Below, in pieces: positions 45,832-56,246 of a stretch of 64,000 nucleotides of DNA (positions within the stretch are counted from its first letter, which is position 1; each line of letters starts with the position of its first letter). Position numbers and translations under genes: made by a program. The notes below the pieces were generated by a model, which saw nothing but the letters and a program-made list of their open reading frames with translations, did no database searches and was not told where the DNA came from. The DNA is from Streptococcus mitis. GTDB taxonomy: Bacteria; Bacillota; Bacilli; Lactobacillales; Streptococcaceae. The stretch is taken from assembly GCF_005144795.1 (NCBI RefSeq), contig NZ_SWFJ01000001.1, forward strand, positions 1 through 64,000, in the 5' to 3' direction.

Positions 45832-46893
45832 ATGTTGATTTTCCCCTTATTGAATGATTTATCAAGAAAAATCATCCATATTGACATGGATGCTTTTTTT
45901 GCTGCGGTGGAAATCAGAGATAATCCCAAGTTAAAGGGCAAACCTGTTATTATTGGAAGTGACCCCAGACAAACAGGTGGGCGTGGTGTCGTTTCCACTT
46001 GTAGCTATGAGGCTCGAGCTTTTGGTGTCCATTCTGCTATGAGTTCCAAGGAAGCCTATGAGCGTTGTCCCCAGGCCGTCTTTATCTCAGGGAATTATGA
46101 GAAATACAAGACTGTGGGCCTCCAGATTCGAGCAATCTTTAAACGTTATACAGATTTGATAGAACCCATGAGCATTGATGAAGCCTATTTGGATGTAACA
46201 GAAAATAAACTCGGTATCAAGTCAGCTGTCAAAATCGCTCGCCTCATTCAAAAAGATATCTGGCAAGAACTGCACCTGACTGCTTCTGCTGGCGTTTCCT
46301 ACAACAAATTCTTAGCTAAAATGGCCAGTGATTATCAAAAGCCACATGGTCTGACAGTGATTCTACCTAACCAGGCTGAGGACTTTCTCAAACAAATGGA
46401 TATTTCCAAGTTTCATGGAGTAGGAAAAAAGACGGTGGAACGACTTCATCAAATGGGTATTTTTACTGGCGCTGACCTACTTGAAGTTCCTGAAGTGACT
46501 CTGATAGACCGTTTTGGTAGACTGGGTTATGACCTTTATCGAAAGGCTCGTGGCATTCACAACTCTCCAGTCAAATCCAATCGTATCCGTAAATCCATCG
46601 GGAAGGAGAAAACCTATGGAAAGATTCTCCGTGCCGAGGAAGACATCAAAAAAGAGCTGACTCTTCTATCAGAAAGAGTCGCTCTCAATCTCAGTCAACA
46701 AGAAAAAGCTGGAAAAATTGTCATTTTGAAAATCCGCTACGAGGACTTTTCAACTCTTACTAAACGAAAAAGTCTGGCCCAAAAAACACAGGATGCTAGC
46801 CAGATAAGCCAAATAGCTCTGCAACTCTATGAAGAGTTAAGCGAGAAAGAAAGAGGTGTCCGCCTGTTGGGGATTACCGTGACTGGATTTTAA
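45832..46893 (+). CDS. dinB: DNA polymerase IV
   Basis: Y-family translesion polymerase. From the ATG at 45832 the protein is 353 residues beginning [20 protein letters not shown]; an in-frame GTG nine bases earlier is possible but AAGG fits the ATG better. Catalytic acidic residues are visible in [12 protein letters not shown] near 16-27 and in the [10 protein letters not shown] motif near 105-115. The helix-hairpin-helix segment ([17 protein letters not shown]) and the little-finger domain follow. The gene is on the plus strand, divergent from pflB and convergent with uppP. Confidence 0.96.
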   Translation: MLIFPLLNDLSRKIIHIDMDAFFAAVEIRDNPKLKGKPVIIGSDPRQTGGRGVVSTCSYEARAFGVHSAMSSKEAYERCPQAVFISGNYEKYKTVGLQIRAIFKRYTDLIEPMSIDEAYLDVTENKLGIKSAVKIARLIQKDIWQELHLTASAGVSYNKFLAKMASDYQKPHGLTVILPNQAEDFLKQMDISKFHGVGKKTVERLHQMGIFTGADLLEVPEVTLIDRFGRLGYDLYRKARGIHNSPVKSNRIRKSIGKEKTYGKILRAEEDIKKELTLLSERVALNLSQQEKAGKIVILKIRYEDFSTLTKRKSLAQKTQDASQISQIALQLYEELSEKERGVRLLGITVTGF

Positions 46894-46926
46894 AACCTTG
46901 AAGAGTGGACCCTTCAAGGTTTTTTC
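46893..46926. terminator. Bidirectional terminator between dinB and uppP
   Basis: AACCTTGAAG / CTTCAAGGTT 10-bp stem, with T-run on the plus strand and A-run on the left side. Confidence 0.9.
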
Positions 46927-47772
46927 TTATACAAATAAACGGACAAAACTGTAAAGTAGCAAAACACTACCAAGCACGATGCGGTATTTACCGAAAAGGG
47001 TAAAGTCGTGTTTTTTCACATAGCTGGTCAAGAAGCGAATAGCAACCATGCTGACTGCAAAAGCGACTCCCATCGCAACCAAGAGCAAGAACAATTGCCC
47101 AAAGTTCAAGAGTTGTCCTGCTTTTACAAATTTGAAAATCTTTAATGCGCTAGCTCCAAACATAACAGGAATTCCAAGATAGAAGGTAAATTCTGTCACA
47201 ACAGAACGACTGGTTCCATTTAACAAACCACCGACGATTGTGGCTCCAGAACGGCTGGTTCCTGGTAAAAGGGCAAGAACTTGGAAGAGTCCGATATAGA
47301 AAGCTGTCGTATAAGGAAGCTTGTCCAACTCTGTTACACTTGGCTCGATAGCACGCGCTTTATTGCGCTTTTCCAAATAGATAAAGGCAATCCCATAGAT
47401 AATCAACATGAGAGCAACAGAAACCATATTATGGAAGTGGGTATCAAACCAATCATCAAACTTAAATACGGCAAGCAAAGGTAACGTAGCAATCAAGACC
47501 TTCAACCATAGTCTCCAAGTCTTACGAACTTCCTGCTTGTCCTTAGTCGGTTTGAAAGGATTGAGCTTGTTAAAGTAAATAACCATGACCGCCAAAATAG
47601 CACCCAGCTGAATCACGACATTAAACATGGACATAAAGGCTTCGTTTTGATTTTGATATTGGATAAATTCCTCTGCTAAAATCAAGTGACCCGTACTGGA
47701 AATGGGCAACCATTCCGTAATTCCTTCGACAATACCAAAGAAGATAGATTTTAAAATTTCAATAAGATACAT
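46927..47772 (-). CDS. uppP: Undecaprenyl-diphosphatase
   Basis: Membrane phosphatase (BacA/UppP) regenerating undecaprenyl phosphate, the carrier for peptidoglycan and for the polysaccharide made by the upstream locus; also confers bacitracin tolerance. The 281 residues have about eight membrane segments and both signature motifs, [15 protein letters not shown] near 16-30 and [11 protein letters not shown] near 165-175. AGGAG precedes the ATG. It is 61 bases downstream of the DUF2207 gene on the same strand, so the two are probably co-transcribed. Confidence 0.96.
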   Translation of the reverse strand: MYLIEILKSIFFGIVEGITEWLPISSTGHLILAEEFIQYQNQNEAFMSMFNVVIQLGAILAVMVIYFNKLNPFKPTKDKQEVRKTWRLWLKVLIATLPLLAVFKFDDWFDTHFHNMVSVALMLIIYGIAFIYLEKRNKARAIEPSVTELDKLPYTTAFYIGLFQVLALLPGTSRSGATIVGGLLNGTSRSVVTEFTFYLGIPVMFGASALKIFKFVKAGQLLNFGQLFLLLVAMGVAFAVSMVAIRFLTSYVKKHDFTLFGKYRIVLGSVLLLYSFVRLFV

Positions 47773-47833
47773 AGATTACTCCTTTTTTCTATCTTCCATT
47801 ATAGCATACTTTTTCAGTCTATGGCAGTTCTCT

Positions 47834-49723
47834 TTAAAAGGCTCCGATACTGCCGCCACCTCCGCCTCCAGAGAAGCCACCTCCAGAACTTCCACTTCCA
47901 GAAGATACGGAATAGGTACTTGCTGTATTTGCGACACTAGCATAATGGCTCATTTGCGCGCTTGAATGATAAAACATACTATGCCAGCCATAAGCTACAT
48001 AAAGATTGATATCTGGATTTTCTACTTGGATGTGATGAACCTTCATCAAATGACTGACCTTGTCCGCATAGCCAAATAAGGTCGCATAGACCAAGAGGCG
48101 ATTCCAGACCACAATACTTTCCAGCTCAGCCTGATCCAATCGTGCAATCTCACGCAACATATTTTCAAAACTGGTCCAGAGATAATAGACTTCTGCCCCT
48201 GCTTCATTTAGGACGCCATCACGATTATCTAGTCGAAGCTTCCAATAATAGAAAACAGCCAAAACCAAACCTAGAAAACCAAGTATTGCCAAGGGGATGT
48301 AAAGATAGCCATGAACGTCTAAACTGTACAAGAACAAACCAAATCCAATAAATAGAGGCAGGACAGTAGAAAGTCCCATCCCCACTTGCAAGGCCTTTTC
48401 CCCACCAGTTAAAGGACGATAGTAAGCTGGGAGACCCCAGAAGGTAACCCTATTTCTCACTCCTTCTTGCATCTCTTTCAATACTGCTTCGAAAGAAGAT
48501 TTGAGCTGAAGCCCCCTTGCTTGAATCCGTTTTTCATCAGAGACTTTTGCCCCACGATAAAGACTATCAGATACCTTGTAATCCGCAAACAAATTGGAAA
48601 GAGTTTCTTCTTTTTTGCCTGAAAAGGCCAGATTTAGGCAGTCTTTCTCAAAACTTGACAAACCATCTTCTTTTACCAGCCTCAAGCCAACTGCATCTCC
48701 TTCTGAAATGATAGAGACATTTCCACGATCTATCACATCTAACAAGGTAGCTTGAATAAGTTGGTCAAAGGTAAATTTACCTGCTCCTTTTGTTAGAGGA
48801 CTCACTTCCTCCAAGGAGGTCGAGTAGACAGCCTCCGATAAAACCATAGGTTCTAATTCCATGGGTGGTTCGTAGAGACGATGATTTTTAGCATATTTGA
48901 CTGAAGGAGTGGTCTTTCTTCTATAAATAAAATAAAAGCAAATACTCAATAACAAGGAGATAGAAAGTATGGAAGGTAAGCCCCAAGTAAGGAGTTGTTT
49001 ACTTTGCTCTTTTTCTTTAACAATCGAGTCTTCTATCTTATTAAACTCTTCTAAACGATTCCCTTTCAAGCCCTGATCCCTAGCACTAGCAAAATCGTTT
49101 CGAGGCCAGTAGGCATGCAATTCAACTCCACGCTTAGCTGGAAGATTGTCCAAACGAATAGTATAATCAAAGCTACTCTTTTCAATCGTTCCCTCTCTAA
49201 AAAGTTTGCCTGTATGGAAAAAGAGTTTTTCAGCCCCCTTCTCTCCCCTTACATGAAATTCAAACTTTCCAATAGCCCCTGAACTATCTGTTAAAGGTTG
49301 CCAATTTAATTCAGCGATGTCATCATATAGAAAAAGCAAATTTTTTAAATTCCATGTGAGGTCAACTTCAACTATGTCGCCCCCCTGACCTGAATTGTAG
49401 ACTTTCACAGTATAACCATTTGCTTCTTCTGTCACTTCGCTAGTAACATCTGTCAGTTCAGCACCATTTTTCGCGGCCTGAACCTTTGGATGGGAATCAA
49501 TGTCAAATCCGCTAGGCATCTTGCCAGCACGTCCAAGTCCCACGATTTGGCCCTTAAAGTCCTCCTCAAACTGGTAAACTATCTTCTGTCTAAATTCTGC
49601 TGTATTGTCTGCATGAATATACAAATCCCCTTGATAAGAGTTTATCTTGAAATCAATGGCAAAAACAGAGAATGGCAGAAGGCAAAATAAGCCTAAAACA
49701 AATAAGAAAAAAGTTTTTTTCAT
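47834..49723 (-). CDS. DUF2207 membrane protein with glycine-rich C-terminus
   Basis: Predicted secreted/membrane protein of unknown function, 629 residues from the ATG at 49723 (AGGGGG eight bases upstream; a TTG one codon earlier is possible). It has a signal peptide ending near FSVFA, an extracytoplasmic DUF2207 domain (about 25-235), a membrane helix near 245-265, a cytoplasmic segment, two further helices near 440-490 and a C-terminal region ending GGGFSGGGGGGSIGAF. The Gly/Ser tail is typical of the family. It has an extended -10 promoter divergent from the glutamine transporter operon, and is followed by uppP, which hints at a cell-envelope role. Confidence 0.9.
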   Translation of the reverse strand: MKKTFFLFVLGLFCLLPFSVFAIDFKINSYQGDLYIHADNTAEFRQKIVYQFEEDFKGQIVGLGRAGKMPSGFDIDSHPKVQAAKNGAELTDVTSEVTEEANGYTVKVYNSGQGGDIVEVDLTWNLKNLLFLYDDIAELNWQPLTDSSGAIGKFEFHVRGEKGAEKLFFHTGKLFREGTIEKSSFDYTIRLDNLPAKRGVELHAYWPRNDFASARDQGLKGNRLEEFNKIEDSIVKEKEQSKQLLTWGLPSILSISLLLSICFYFIYRRKTTPSVKYAKNHRLYEPPMELEPMVLSEAVYSTSLEEVSPLTKGAGKFTFDQLIQATLLDVIDRGNVSIISEGDAVGLRLVKEDGLSSFEKDCLNLAFSGKKEETLSNLFADYKVSDSLYRGAKVSDEKRIQARGLQLKSSFEAVLKEMQEGVRNRVTFWGLPAYYRPLTGGEKALQVGMGLSTVLPLFIGFGLFLYSLDVHGYLYIPLAILGFLGLVLAVFYYWKLRLDNRDGVLNEAGAEVYYLWTSFENMLREIARLDQAELESIVVWNRLLVYATLFGYADKVSHLMKVHHIQVENPDINLYVAYGWHSMFYHSSAQMSHYASVANTASTYSVSSGSGSSGGGFSGGGGGGSIGAF

Positions 49724-49753
49724 CAACTAAGCCCCCTTTTTATCTTTGCTATC

Positions 49754-49759
49754 ATTATA
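49754..49759 (-). promoter_or_regulatory. Extended -10 promoter of the DUF2207-uppP unit
   Basis: Minus strand TGATATAAT carries a perfect -10 and the extended TG. The -35 is weak. Confidence 0.5.
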
Positions 49760-49790
49760 TCATTTTTTCATAAGTAAGGGCTTACCTATA

Positions 49791-49819
49791 TTGAAAAATA
49801 GAGTTTTTTTCGATAAAAT
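49791..49819 (+). promoter_or_regulatory. Promoter of the glutamine ABC transporter operon
   Basis: TTGAAA, 17-base spacer, TAAAAT, 43 bases before the start codon. Confidence 0.7.
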
Positions 49820-49861
49820 AGGAGACAGTTATTTTTTAATAGATTAGAAATAGGAGAAATC

Positions 49862-51427
49862 ATGAGAAAAATATACTTATCTATTTTCACAAGTCTCTTG
49901 CTGATGCTAGGATTTGTCAATGTTGCTCAAGCCGATGAATATTTACGCATCGGGATGGAAGCAGCATATGCTCCCTTTAACTGGACCCAGGACGATGATA
50001 GCAATGGAGCTGTCAAAATCGATGGAACTAACCAATATGCCAACGGCTACGATGTTCAAATCGCAAAAAAAATTGCCAAAGATTTAGGGAAAGAACCATT
50101 AGTAGTCAAAACTAAATGGGAAGGTCTCGTCCCAGCTCTTACTTCTGGAAAAATCGATATGATTATTGCAGGTATGAGCCCAACCGCTGAACGTAAAAAA
50201 GAAATTGCTTTTTCAAGCAGTTACTACACTAGCGAACCAGTTCTACTAGTCAAAAAAGATTCTGCCTACGCAAGTGCTAAATCTTTGGATGACTTTAACG
50301 GTGCAAAAATCACTTCTCAACAAGGTGTCTACCTCTACGACTTGATTGCACAAATCCCGGGTGCTAAAAAAGAAACAGCCATGGGAGACTTCGCTCAAAT
50401 GCGCCAAGCTCTTGAGGCTGGTGTTATCGATGCTTATGTTTCTGAACGTCCAGAAGCTCTGACTGCCGAAGCCGCTAACTCTAAGTTTAAAATGGTTCAA
50501 GTAGAACCAGGTTTCAAAACTGGAGAAGAAGATACAGCTATTGCCATTGGACTTCGTAAAGATGACAATCGTATTAGCCAAATCAATGCCAGCATTGAAA
50601 CCATTTCAAAAGACGATCAAGTTGCCTTGATGGATCGTATGATCAAGGAACAACCTGCCGAAGCTACAACATCTGAAGAGACTAGCAGTAGTTTCTTTAG
50701 CCAAGTTGCTAAAATTCTTTCTGAAAACTGGCAACAACTCTTGCGTGGTGCTGGTATCACTCTTTTAATCTCTATCATCGGAACCATCACAGGTCTCATT
50801 ATCGGCCTTGCCATTGGTGTTTTCCGTACTGCTCCTCTCTCTGAGAATAAAGCCATTTACAGCCTACAAAAATTAATCGGCTGGATCCTCAATGTCTATA
50901 TTGAAATTTTCCGTGGTACGCCAATGATTGTTCAATCGATGGTTATCTATTATGGAACTGCCCAAGCTTTCGGTATCAACCTTGACCGCACACTGGCTGC
51001 TATCTTCATCGTTTCGATTAACACTGGTGCCTACATGACTGAAATCGTCCGTGGTGGTATCCTGGCAGTTGACAAGGGACAATTTGAAGCTGCGACTGCT
51101 CTTGGTATGACTCATAACCAAACCATGCGTAAGATTGTCCTCCCTCAAGTAGTCCGTAACATCCTACCAGCAACTGGTAATGAATTTGTCATCAATATCA
51201 AAGATACATCTGTATTGAACGTTATCTCTGTTGTCGAACTTTATTTCTCAGGAAATACCGTGGCAACTCAAACCTATCAATACTTCCAGACATTTACAAT
51301 CATCGCCGTGATTTACTTTGTCCTCACCTTCACAGTAACACGTATCCTACGCTTCATCGAACGCCGAATGGATATGGATACCTATACTACAGGTGCTAAC
51401 CAAATGCAAACGGAGGATTTGAAATAA
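49862..51427 (+). CDS. glnP: Amino-acid ABC transporter, fused substrate-binding protein and permease (GlnP type)
   Basis: Single polypeptide combining an extracellular SBP family 3 domain with the membrane permease, a design common for glutamine/glutamate importers of lactic acid bacteria. The 521 residues show a signal peptide ending VAQA near residue 24, the binding domain about 25-265 ([28 protein letters not shown]), a short linker and a permease domain about 285-505 with five helices and the EAA loop [26 protein letters not shown] precedes the ATG. The stop overlaps the ATPase start as TAATG. Substrate is inferred (glutamine, possibly glutamate or another polar amino acid). Confidence 0.9.
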   Translation: MRKIYLSIFTSLLLMLGFVNVAQADEYLRIGMEAAYAPFNWTQDDDSNGAVKIDGTNQYANGYDVQIAKKIAKDLGKEPLVVKTKWEGLVPALTSGKIDMIIAGMSPTAERKKEIAFSSSYYTSEPVLLVKKDSAYASAKSLDDFNGAKITSQQGVYLYDLIAQIPGAKKETAMGDFAQMRQALEAGVIDAYVSERPEALTAEAANSKFKMVQVEPGFKTGEEDTAIAIGLRKDDNRISQINASIETISKDDQVALMDRMIKEQPAEATTSEETSSSFFSQVAKILSENWQQLLRGAGITLLISIIGTITGLIIGLAIGVFRTAPLSENKAIYSLQKLIGWILNVYIEIFRGTPMIVQSMVIYYGTAQAFGINLDRTLAAIFIVSINTGAYMTEIVRGGILAVDKGQFEAATALGMTHNQTMRKIVLPQVVRNILPATGNEFVINIKDTSVLNVISVVELYFSGNTVATQTYQYFQTFTIIAVIYFVLTFTVTRILRFIERRMDMDTYTTGANQMQTEDLK

Positions 51428-52167
51428 TGACACAAGCAATCCTTGAAATTAAACACCTCAAAAAATCCTATGGCCAAAACGAAGTGTTAAAAGACATTTC
51501 TCTCACCGTCCACAAGGGTGAAGTTATCTCTATCATCGGAAGCTCTGGAAGCGGAAAATCAACCTTCCTACGCTCCATTAACCTCCTTGAAACGCCAACT
51601 GATGGACAAATTCTTTATCATGGACAAAACGTCCTCGAAAAAGGCTATGACCTAACGCAATACCGTGAAAAGTTGGGGATGGTGTTCCAATCCTTTAACC
51701 TCTTTGAAAATCTTAACGTACTTGAAAACACAATTGTCGCTCAGACAACAGTCCTTAAACGCGAACGTACAGAAGCTGAAAAGATTGCCAAAGAAAACCT
51801 AGAAAAGGTCGGCATGGGAGAACGCTACTGGCAAGCCAAACCAAAACAACTCTCAGGGGGTCAAAAACAACGTGTGGCCATCGCTCGTGCCCTCTCCATG
51901 AATCCTGACGCTATTCTCTTTGATGAACCAACATCAGCTCTCGATCCAGAAATGGTTGGAGAAGTCCTCAAAATCATGCAGGAACTGGCCCAAGAAGGCT
52001 TGACTATGATTGTAGTGACTCACGAGATGGAATTCGCTCGTGATGTCTCTCACCGTGTTATCTTTATGGATAAGGGTGTGATTGCCGAAGAAGGTAAACC
52101 AGAAGACCTCTTCACCAATCCTAAAGAAGACCGAACAAAAGAATTCCTTCAACGTTATCTCAAATAA
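51427..52167 (+). CDS. glnQ: Amino-acid ABC transporter ATP-binding protein (GlnQ type)
   Basis: Cytoplasmic ATPase partner of the fused binding protein/permease. 246 residues, standard length. Walker A SGSGKST near 40, Q-loop in [15 protein letters not shown] signature [19 protein letters not shown], Walker [14 protein letters not shown] and switch His in VVTHEME are all intact. One-base overlap with the previous gene; a terminator follows. Confidence 0.95.
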   Translation: MTQAILEIKHLKKSYGQNEVLKDISLTVHKGEVISIIGSSGSGKSTFLRSINLLETPTDGQILYHGQNVLEKGYDLTQYREKLGMVFQSFNLFENLNVLENTIVAQTTVLKRERTEAEKIAKENLEKVGMGERYWQAKPKQLSGGQKQRVAIARALSMNPDAILFDEPTSALDPEMVGEVLKIMQELAQEGLTMIVVTHEMEFARDVSHRVIFMDKGVIAEEGKPEDLFTNPKEDRTKEFLQRYLK

Positions 52168-52172
52168 AAAGA

Positions 52173-52201
52173 AAAGGCTGCATCAACCGTGCAGTCTTTT
52201 T
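52173..52201 (+). terminator. Terminator of the glutamine transporter operon
   Basis: GGCTGCA / TGCAGTC stem with a G-U pair, loop TCAACCG, then TTTTTG. Confidence 0.75.
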
Positions 52202-52257
52202 GCTGTCCTAAAAATGAAAAGGCAGACCCTATTCAAGAATCCGCCACTATCCAAAGA

Positions 52258-52473
52258 TTAATCTTCAAATTTTTCATAATTTTTTTCATAGAAATCAATT
52301 AAACCTAGAGCTGTTTCAAATGAAATATTTTTTACTTTTGCACGACCCTGCGCTAGAGCAATGATAGACATTTCACGCGCATTCGTTTCTTTAGAGATAC
52401 GGTAGCCTGTGATTTTCTTATCACGAACCCAGCCAACAACTGATTCTACTTTTTCAAAGTTTGACTTAGCCAT
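52258..52473 (-). CDS. 71-residue HTH-like protein, possible autorepressor
   Basis: Small soluble protein I do not recognise by name. The middle (ITGYRISKETNAREMSIIAL, then AQGRAKVKNISFETALGLID) looks like a compact Cro/XRE-type helix-turn-helix: a recognition-helix region followed by a basic G-R-K loop and a final amphipathic helix. The frame is supported by AGGAG/AAGGA before the ATG and by an excellent promoter (TTGACA-17-TACAAT). A perfect 10-bp inverted repeat overlaps the -35, suggesting negative autoregulation. It is convergent with glnQ and isolated from other genes by a large AT-rich gap. DNA binding is inferred from the pattern only. Confidence 0.75.
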   Translation of the reverse strand: MAKSNFEKVESVVGWVRDKKITGYRISKETNAREMSIIALAQGRAKVKNISFETALGLIDFYEKNYEKFED

Positions 52474-52506
52474 GTCCTTCTCCTATTTTCTTCTTTACGA
52501 TATTTA

Positions 52507-52535
52507 ATTGTATACGTTTTTATATGTTTTGTCAA
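52507..52535 (-). promoter_or_regulatory. Promoter of the 71-residue HTH-like gene
   Basis: Minus strand: perfect TTGACA, 17-base spacer, TACAAT. About 35 bases separate it from the start codon. Confidence 0.75.
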
Positions 52536-52549
52536 TAAAAAAACATATA
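52521..52549. promoter_or_regulatory. Inverted repeat over the -35 of the HTH-like gene (candidate operator)
   Basis: TATATGTTTT (52521-52530) is a perfect inverted repeat of AAAACATATA (52540-52549), separated by nine bases that contain part of the -35. This arrangement is typical of repressor operators. Confidence 0.5.
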
Positions 52550-53110
52550 TTCAATAAAATTAATGATTTGTTTTTTTGTTACTATCTTATTAAAGCCGAT
52601 AATATATAGGTTTTTGCTTACTATAAATCATTAGTAAGCACCTAAAAAATAATTGCATCATTAAACCTATAATGTGTAATAATATTCATATAAACCACAT
52701 ACCAGCTGCTCTATAGGATAGACAGGAGTCATATTCAAGTAATTCTATACATTCCTTTTAAATTATTAAAGCTAGCAAAGATAATATTTTCCTCTGATCA
52801 TCTCTTAACTATCTCTTTCCTTTCTCTTTGTCTGAGGTCCCTTCCTGTCATTATTTAAATCTTATTTTCTTTTTCAACTGGTACAATGAACTTGTTTCAT
52901 CAAATTTTACATATTCTTTTCAAACACCATCTCATAGTCAACATCTAGAATATGACTTACTAATGTCACAAACTTTTCTACTACTCTCATTTTACAAGTA
53001 TCAGATCAATTTTATCAATTAAATCACCAAATCTGTCTCATGAATACTGATTATTTTCTCTATTTGCTATTATATTTAGACGATTTTTAAATTAGTTATA
53101 TATAAAATAT
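52550..53110. other. AT-rich gap without a recognisable gene
   Basis: About 0.56 kb with stop codons in every frame. It holds a perfect 9-bp inverted repeat (TGCTTACTA at 52615, TAGTAAGCA at 52632, loop of eight). On the minus strand near 52920-53005 there is a 27-codon frame beginning MRVVEKFVTL without a clear Shine-Dalgarno. The plus-strand 64-codon frame at 52828-53022 has no ribosome-binding site and an atypical composition. Most likely the decayed remains of one or more genes. Confidence 0.5.
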
Positions 53111-53116
53111 TGTATT

Positions 53117-53257
53117 CTAAATAGTACCCTTATATATAGCAAGTGATTCTTTTTTATTATTATAAACTGAAACAAAAATAATAGGTACTATAATAAGTTG
53201 TAATAGAAATAGTAGGATAGTTTTCCTAAGTTCATAGGAATCGCCCCCTTTCTTCAC
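53117..53257 (-). CDS. Candidate small membrane peptide (46 residues)
   Basis: Unrecognised small frame directly behind a strong promoter. Started at GTG 53257 it gives a 46-residue peptide with a basic N-terminus (MKKGGDSYELRK), one hydrophobic helix (TILLFLLQLIIVPIIFVSVY) and a polar Lys-rich tail. An in-frame ATG at 53263 overlaps the -10 and so could not be translated from this promoter, and GTG 53257 would lie very near the transcript start. An alternative is a 15-codon frame (MNLGKLSYYFYYNLL) at ATG 53235, in another register, which has an excellent AAGGGGG ribosome-binding site. The general shape resembles single-helix toxins, stress peptides or leader peptides. It could also be a fragment of an older gene. 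Confidence 0.35.
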   Translation of the reverse strand: MKKGGDSYELRKTILLFLLQLIIVPIIFVSVYNNKKESLAIYKGTI

Positions 53258-53261
53258 CCTC

Positions 53262-53290
53262 ATTATAGCACCTATACATCAGTTGTGCAA
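53262..53290 (-). promoter_or_regulatory. Strong promoter downstream of ilvA
   Basis: Minus strand: TTGCAC, 17-base spacer, TATAAT. It is located 27 bases beyond the ilvA stop, pointing into the gap away from ilvA, with no known gene downstream except the small candidate ORFs. Confidence 0.7.
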
Positions 53291-53316
53291 ATAATATGAT
53301 ATTTTTTTATTATTCC

Positions 53317-54567
53317 TCAGACTAGCATATTATAGAGCGTTTCATTACCATTCAAGTTAATATAAGATGGATCAAAACCTTCCATCCGACGAATCAAACC
53401 TGCATAATCATGCTTATCTGCCAAGGCAATCCCAATCAATACCGGGCCTGTCCCCTTGCTAGCTCGTTTGATATACTCAAAACGTGTTATATCATCATTT
53501 GGCCCCAATATATCATTTACAAACTCACGCAAGGCTCCTGGACGCTGTGGAAAATTCACTACAAAGTAATGCTTGATCCCATCATAAATCAAGGCACGCT
53601 CTTCCATTTCCGGCATACGGTTAATATCATTATTTCCTCCAGAAATGATACAACAAATGGTTTTCCCCTTGATATATTCAGCCAAAACCTCTAAAGAAGC
53701 GATACTAGCTGCTCCAGCAGGTTCTGCAACAATCCCTTGCTTAGAGTAGAGGTCAATCAAGGTTTCAGAAATCAATCCCTCATCGACACCTACTAAGGTT
53801 TGAACATGTTGACGAGTTGCTTCATAGGTCAATTGACCTACCTTTTGTACAGCAATCCCATCCGCAAATTTGTCAATTTCTGTGAGTTTGACAGGCCCAC
53901 CAGCTTCAAAGGCTGCCTTCATGGAACGCGCTCCATTAGCCTCTACCCCAATGACTTCAATCTCTGGACTTGTTTCCTTGATATAGGTAGAAACCCCAGC
54001 AATGAGACCGCCACCACCAACAGGAACCAAGACAGCATCAAAATCAATCGATTCTTTTCGAGCTTCTTCTAAAATCTCATAAGCAACTGTTCCTTGACCT
54101 GCCTGAACATGGGCATCATCAAAAGGATCAATAAAGGTACGATTTTCAGAAACTGTAAATTCTTGAGCTGCTTTGGCTGAGGCATCAAAGGTATCACCAA
54201 CTAATTTAATAGTCACGAAGTCCCCACCAAAAAAGCGAACTTGACCAATCTTTTGTTGCGGAGTAGTAATGGGCATAAAGATAGTAGCAGGAATTTTCAT
54301 CTCATTACAAGTATAGGCAACTCCCTGCGCATGATTTCCCGCAGAAGCACAGACTACCCCACGCTCACGCTCTTCCTTGCTGAGCTGCGAAATGGCATAA
54401 TAGGCACCACGAATTTTAAAGGAACGAACACGCTGGGCATTTTCCTTTTTCAAATAAATCTTAGCGCCATACTTCTCCGATAAATAATGGTCGTAATCCA
54501 GTGGGGTATTCACAACCACACCGTTCAAGACCTTATGAGCCTTGATTATATCTTTTGAACTTAACAT
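53317..54567 (-). CDS. ilvA: Threonine ammonia-lyase (biosynthetic threonine dehydratase)
   Basis: PLP enzyme converting threonine to 2-oxobutyrate, the entry to isoleucine synthesis. The 416 residues include the PLP-lysine motif RVRSFKIRGAYYAI near 45-58, the phosphate-binding SAGNHAQGVAY near 80, GGGGLIAG near 185 and a single C-terminal ACT-like regulatory domain (YFVNFPQRPGALREFVNDIL). This is the shorter Bacillus/Streptococcus-type enzyme. AGGAG precedes the ATG. It follows ilvC on the same strand, with a terminator-like hairpin in between, so it may be expressed by read-through of the ilvBNC transcript. Confidence 0.97.
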   Translation of the reverse strand: MLSSKDIIKAHKVLNGVVVNTPLDYDHYLSEKYGAKIYLKKENAQRVRSFKIRGAYYAISQLSKEERERGVVCASAGNHAQGVAYTCNEMKIPATIFMPITTPQQKIGQVRFFGGDFVTIKLVGDTFDASAKAAQEFTVSENRTFIDPFDDAHVQAGQGTVAYEILEEARKESIDFDAVLVPVGGGGLIAGVSTYIKETSPEIEVIGVEANGARSMKAAFEAGGPVKLTEIDKFADGIAVQKVGQLTYEATRQHVQTLVGVDEGLISETLIDLYSKQGIVAEPAGAASIASLEVLAEYIKGKTICCIISGGNNDINRMPEMEERALIYDGIKHYFVVNFPQRPGALREFVNDILGPNDDITRFEYIKRASKGTGPVLIGIALADKHDYAGLIRRMEGFDPSYINLNGNETLYNMLV

Positions 54568-54632
54568 CTTTTTCTCCTAGACTATTTCATACTATCACAA
54601 TCCATCCTCTTAAAAAAGAGATGAATTGATTA

Positions 54633-54660
54633 TAAAAGCGAGTTAGTCCCCCAACTCGCC
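54633..54660 (-). terminator. Hairpin between ilvC and ilvA
   Basis: GGCGAGTT / AACTCGCT stem followed on the minus strand by TTTTATAAT. A moderate terminator that could lower ilvA expression relative to ilvC. Confidence 0.65.
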
Positions 54661-54680
54661 TTCACCTTAATTTCTATCAA

Positions 54681-55727
<1,047 letters not shown>

Positions 55728-55769
55728 TTATTACCTTTTAGGCTCGTTTAACAAATTTAAGTTGGATTT

Positions 55770-56246
55770 TTAATCACGGGTAAATCCAGTTGCACCCGTT
55801 CGAGCAATATTACGAATGCCATATGGTCGAATGACTCGCAATAGAGCTTCACTCTTTTCAGCATTGCCTGTCATCTGAATGGTAATCGAGCTTGGCGCTA
55901 CGTCCACCACTGTTGCACGGAAAGGTTGAATAATCGCTAGAATCTCAGCACGCTTCTCAGCTGGCGCTGACATCTTAACCAAAATTACCTCGCGCTCCAA
56001 ATGAGGCTTGTCTGTAATATCACGAATGCGAATCACATCAATCTGACGATTAAGTTGCTTGATGATTTGCTCCACTTCATCATGAGAAGTAACATCAATA
56101 ATAATAGTGATACGCGATACATTCGGATCTTCTGTTGCTCCAACAGAGATGCTTTCAATATTAACCTGACGACGAGATAGGACACCTGTAAAACGATTGA
56201 GGACTCCTGAACGATTTTGTAGTTTTGCCGTTAACATTCTACGCAT
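55770..56246 (-). CDS. ilvN: Acetolactate synthase small (regulatory) subunit
   Basis: ACT-domain regulatory subunit that binds to the IlvB catalytic subunit and confers valine feedback inhibition. It has 158 residues: N-terminal ACT domain (NRSGVLNRFTGVLSRRQVNI) and a C-terminal ACT-like half. Overlaps the 3' end of ilvB by eight bases, with the Shine-Dalgarno (GGGGGTG) inside ilvB, implying coupled translation in equal amounts. An ATG three codons later is a possible alternative start. Confidence 0.97.
   Translation of the reverse strand: MRRMLTAKLQNRSGVLNRFTGVLSRRQVNIESISVGATEDPNVSRITIIIDVTSHDEVEQIIKQLNRQIDVIRIRDITDKPHLEREVILVKMSAPAEKRAEILAIIQPFRATVVDVAPSSITIQMTGNAEKSEALLRVIRPYGIRNIARTGATGFTRD

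Noticed and set aside
52828-53022. Plus-strand 64-codon frame in the AT-rich gap
   Set aside because: No Shine-Dalgarno or promoter, odd composition rich in Ser/Phe/Tyr typical of chance frames in AT-rich DNA.
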